NCBI RefSeq assembly: GCF_000412695.1
Contig: NC_021499.1
Coordinates: 1,178,001-1,242,000, forward strand
Direction: 5' to 3'
DNA: 64,000 nucleotides
Source of the DNA: Pseudomonas resinovorans NBRC 106553
GTDB lineage: Bacteria; Pseudomonadota; Gammaproteobacteria; Pseudomonadales; Pseudomonadaceae
In this document: positions 61,874 to 64,000 of the stretch, piece by piece
How the letters are laid out: each line of letters starts with the position of its first letter
How positions within the stretch are numbered: position 1 is the stretch's first letter
Notes under the pieces: model-generated
Database searches by the model: none
Told to the model about the DNA's origin: nothing
The model's input: the letters and a program-made list of their open reading frames with translations, nothing else
Translations under genes and position numbers: made by a program

Positions 61874-61980
61874 GTGGGGGCGAATTCATTCGCCAAGGGC
61901 GGCGCAGCTGCCCCAGTGACCTTGTCCCGCATGGGTATCGCTGCGCTCAACCCATCCTACCGGTCTGCATGGCGAATGCA
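61874..61980. repeat. REP copy 6, right arm truncated, with inserted second-family repeat
   Basis: Left arm GTGGGGGCGAATTCATTCGC from 61874; the right arm is reduced to GGCGAATG at 61971-61978, sharing CTGCATGGCGAATG with copy 3. Between them lies the second repeat type at 61931-61960 (ATGGGT paired with ACCCAT, then CCTAC), reversed relative to the copy at 49668. Between convergent guaA and the dioxygenase-like gene. Confidence 0.75.
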
Positions 61981-61986
61981 CCGTGC

Positions 61987-62628
61987 TCAGCTCCGCGCAT
62001 CCACCACCAGCGTCAGCCGCGCTACATACCCCTCACCGTCTTCCACCAACTCGGCCACCGACTGATCGCCGTCCTGCCGGCGGAAGACGTAGTCCCGCTC
62101 CAGGGGCGTCCAGTGCTGGCCGGGATGGGCGTAGGGCGCTTGGGTCATGGCGGGGCGGATGACGGCCTCGGGGAAGTACAGCTGGCCGGTGTGGATATCC
62201 CGTTCGCCCAGGTGCAGCTTGAGGTGGACGTGGTTGGTGCGGCCCGGGTAGTAGCCGGGAAGGATGCTGCGGAACTCCGCGCGGCCCTGGGCGTCGGTGA
62301 TCTGCACTCCGCGCAGGAAGCGGCTGGGGTCGGCGCCGACGCCCGAATAGGCGCCCTGGGCATCGCAATGCCAGATTTCCAGCGCGGCGTCGTCCAGGGG
62401 GCGGCAGCCGTCCAGTTGCAGCACCTCGAATTGCAGCCGCAGTGGTGTACCGGGCCGGCCCTCGGTGATGTCCTGGCGCAGCAGCGCATCCTCCAGGTAG
62501 AAGGGGCCTGCGGTCTGTACCGGGCTCAGGCGGCAGGTGCTGGTGGCGGCCTGGCCGAGGCGTGGCCAGTTCAACAACACCAGCCCACCGAGGCAGAACT
62601 GGATCATTTCGCGGCGCGTGGGATGCAT
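61987..62628 (-). CDS. Intradiol dioxygenase-like protein with twin-Arg signal
   Basis: 213 residues from the ATG at 62628; a longer frame to 62667 is less likely. The N-terminus MHPTRREMIQFCLGGLVLL is a Tat-like signal (RR then hydrophobic core), with cleavage near AAT. The rest is the intradiol fold: TAGPFYLEDAL, LEIWHCDAQGAYSG and GYYPGRTNHVHLKL, which supplies the Tyr, Tyr, His and His iron ligands. Secreted members of this family are uncharacterised; a catechol-type substrate is inferred. It diverges from a multicopper oxidase. Confidence 0.8.
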   Translation of the reverse strand: MHPTRREMIQFCLGGLVLLNWPRLGQAATSTCRLSPVQTAGPFYLEDALLRQDITEGRPGTPLRLQFEVLQLDGCRPLDDAALEIWHCDAQGAYSGVGADPSRFLRGVQITDAQGRAEFRSILPGYYPGRTNHVHLKLHLGERDIHTGQLYFPEAVIRPAMTQAPYAHPGQHWTPLERDYVFRRQDGDQSVAELVEDGEGYVARLTLVVDARS

Positions 62629-62722
62629 GGGGCGATCCTCTGTGTACAGGCCTGCAGGCCCTCCCATCCTACGCCTGGCGGGGCAGGGCGGCTGCGCCCA
62701 TCGGTCGCGGCCAATGCGGATG

Positions 62723-62758
62723 CTTTCACTTATCTTTCACAGTCGCGGGGTGTATCTT
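62723..62758 (+). promoter_or_regulatory. Candidate activator site and promoter of the multicopper oxidase
   Basis: CTTTCAC is repeated at 62723-62729 and 62734-62740, an 11-base period of one helical turn. The second copy covers the expected -35 region for a -10 TATCTT at 62753-62758 with 17 bases between. This is the layout used by OmpR-type response regulators such as metal sensors. Confidence 0.4.
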
Positions 62759-62842
62759 GTGCGCCCCGTAAGCCGGCACGTCAGAGGCCGGTTCGATTAG
62801 CCGATGGGCAGCCCCCGTTCTTCCCTTGAGGAGACTGACCCC

Positions 62843-64000
62843 ATGTCCTTCACTCGCAGACAGATTCTTGGTGGCCTGGTTGGCCTCGGTGTGGTCGGCC
62901 TTGGCGCCGGCGGTGCCCGCTACTGGCTGGGTCGCACGCGGGGCGCCAAGACCCATGACTACGAACTGATCGCCGCGCCGCTGGACGTTGAACTGGTCCC
63001 TGGCCACACCACCCCGGCCTGGGCCTACGGCGGCCAAGCGCCGGGCGTCGAACTGCGTTCGCGCCAGGGCGATTGGCTGCGGGTGCGCTTCATCAACAAG
63101 CTCGACGAGCCCACCACCATCCACTGGCACGGCATCCGCCTGCCCCTGGAAATGGACGGCGTGCCCTACGTCTCGCAGCTGCCGGTATTGCCTGGCGAGT
63201 ATTTTGACTACCGCTTCAAGACCGACGACGCCGGCAGTTTCTGGTACCACCCGCACCTGTCCAGCGCCCACCAGCTGGGACGCGGCCTGGTGGGGCCGCT
63301 GATAGTCGAGGAACGCGAGCCCACGGGTTTCCGCCACGAGAAAGTGCTCAGCCTGAAGACCTGGCACGTGGACGAGCAAGGCGCCTTCACCGCCTTCAGC
63401 GTGCCCCGCGAGGCCGCCCGCGAAGGCACCCGTGGCCGCCTGACCACCATCAACGGCAAGCCGCTGCCGACCCTGGACCTGCCCGCCGGCCAGGTGGTGC
63501 GCCTGCGCATCCTCAACCTGGACAACACCGTGACCTACCGGCTCAACCTGCCGGGGGGCGAGGCGCGCATCTACTCCCTCGACGGCCATCCGGTGGAGCC
63601 TCGCGATCTCGGCAAGGAGTACTGGCTGGGTCCGGGCATGCGTATCGAGCTGGCGCTCAAGGTGCCGGCCGAAGGCACCGAGTTGTCCTTGCGCAACGGC
63701 CCGCTGCGCCTGGCGACGCTGAAGAGCGTGGCCAGCAGCGAGGCGCCCGGCGACTGGCCGGCGGCGCTGCCGGCCAACCCGGTGCCCGAGCCCGACCTGG
63801 AGAAGGCCCAGGTGCTGCGCTTCAACTTCGAATGGGCGGCGACCCTGGCCAGTGGCGCCGGGCGGCCGAGCAACTACTGGCAGATCAACGGCAAGGCCTG
63901 GGACATCAATGACAAGACCTGCGCCGACCGGCCCATCGCCAAGCTGAAGAAGGACGGCCACTACATCTTCGAGCTGCGCAACATGGCCCAGTACCTGCAC
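62843..64000 (+). CDS. Multicopper oxidase, N-terminal part
   Basis: 386 residues visible; the frame is open at the right edge, so the C-terminal type-1 copper ligands are outside. Tat signal TRRQILGGLVGLGVVGLGAG at 4-23. Copper ligands in IHWHG (His94 and His96) and WYHPHLS (His136 and His138) are intact. The visible sequence has cupredoxin domains 1 and 2. Relatives oxidise Cu(I), phenols or metals; which one cannot be judged here. GAGGAG is 9 bases before the ATG. Confidence 0.88.
   Translation, partial: MSFTRRQILGGLVGLGVVGLGAGGARYWLGRTRGAKTHDYELIAAPLDVELVPGHTTPAWAYGGQAPGVELRSRQGDWLRVRFINKLDEPTTIHWHGIRLPLEMDGVPYVSQLPVLPGEYFDYRFKTDDAGSFWYHPHLSSAHQLGRGLVGPLIVEEREPTGFRHEKVLSLKTWHVDEQGAFTAFSVPREAAREGTRGRLTTINGKPLPTLDLPAGQVVRLRILNLDNTVTYRLNLPGGEARIYSLDGHPVEPRDLGKEYWLGPGMRIELALKVPAEGTELSLRNGPLRLATLKSVASSEAPGDWPAALPANPVPEPDLEKAQVLRFNFEWAATLASGAGRPSNYWQINGKAWDINDKTCADRPIAKLKKDGHYIFELRNMAQYLH

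Overview
The window reads as an ordinary GC-rich gammaproteobacterial chromosome segment from Pseudomonas in the broad sense (probably the P. aeruginosa/resinovorans side of the genus, though species cannot be fixed by eye). The basis is gene content and order: valS-holC-pepA facing lptFG; queA-tgt-yajC-secDF; suhB facing trmJ-cysE-iscRSUA-hscBA-fdx-iscX-ndk; rlmN-pilF-rodZ-ispG-hisS-yfgM-bamB-der; leuA; xseA; and guaBA, which matches my recollection of the P. aeruginosa chromosome. Pseudomonas-type REP/BIME palindromes are also present. All genes appear intact. I see no insertion sequence, prophage, integron, CRISPR array, rRNA operon or biosynthetic cluster. One tRNA (Leu, CAA) is present.

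Layout. Positions 1-4.3 kb: end of a D-arginine dehydrogenase (dauA) and its regulator dauR, a GlxA-type AraC regulator facing an NTF2-like gene, a GIY-YIG protein and a GST. 4.3-11.6 kb: nucleoid protein YejK, a membrane-anchored orphan TAXI receptor, and sbcDC. 11.6-16.7 kb: rlmF, an orphan periplasmic binding protein, then TVP38, SLC13 permease and small HTH genes on the minus strand. 16.7-24.4 kb: valS, a hypothetical gene, holC and pepA on minus, diverging from lptF-lptG. 24.4-25.7 kb: RDD membrane protein, cold-shock protein with a long leader, and tRNA-Leu. 25.8-31.2 kb: queuosine genes queA-tgt and the Sec accessory genes yajC-secD-secF. 31.4-34.6 kb: a SlyB-like envelope protein, suhB, trmJ and cysE. 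34.6-40.8 kb: the complete Isc iron-sulfur operon and ndk. 40.8-49.6 kb: a housekeeping run from rlmN to der. 49.8-52.1 kb: a transaminase/omega-amidase pair and an HxlR regulator. 52.3-57.8 kb: leuA with a newly read leucine leader peptide, an MscS-type channel, an M23 peptidase and xseA. 57.9-61.8 kb: a two-CPEC-motif protein and guaB-guaA. 62.0-64.0 kb: an intradiol-dioxygenase-like protein facing a multicopper oxidase that runs off the window.

How the genes work together. The Isc operon supplies Fe-S clusters to proteins encoded alongside it (RlmN, IspG and IscR itself); IscR probably represses the operon through two abutting sites at its promoter. CysE feeds cysteine to IscS. YajC-SecDF, YfgM, BamB, LptFG and PilF all serve envelope biogenesis. 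SbcCD, XseA and HolC serve DNA metabolism.

I did not find a convincing undescribed multi-gene system. The most worthwhile signals are regulatory: a leucine-codon leader upstream of leuA with no ordinary terminator, the double IscR site, a 21-bp-spaced direct repeat in front of the GlxA-like regulator, and six REP pairs of which five lie between convergent genes.
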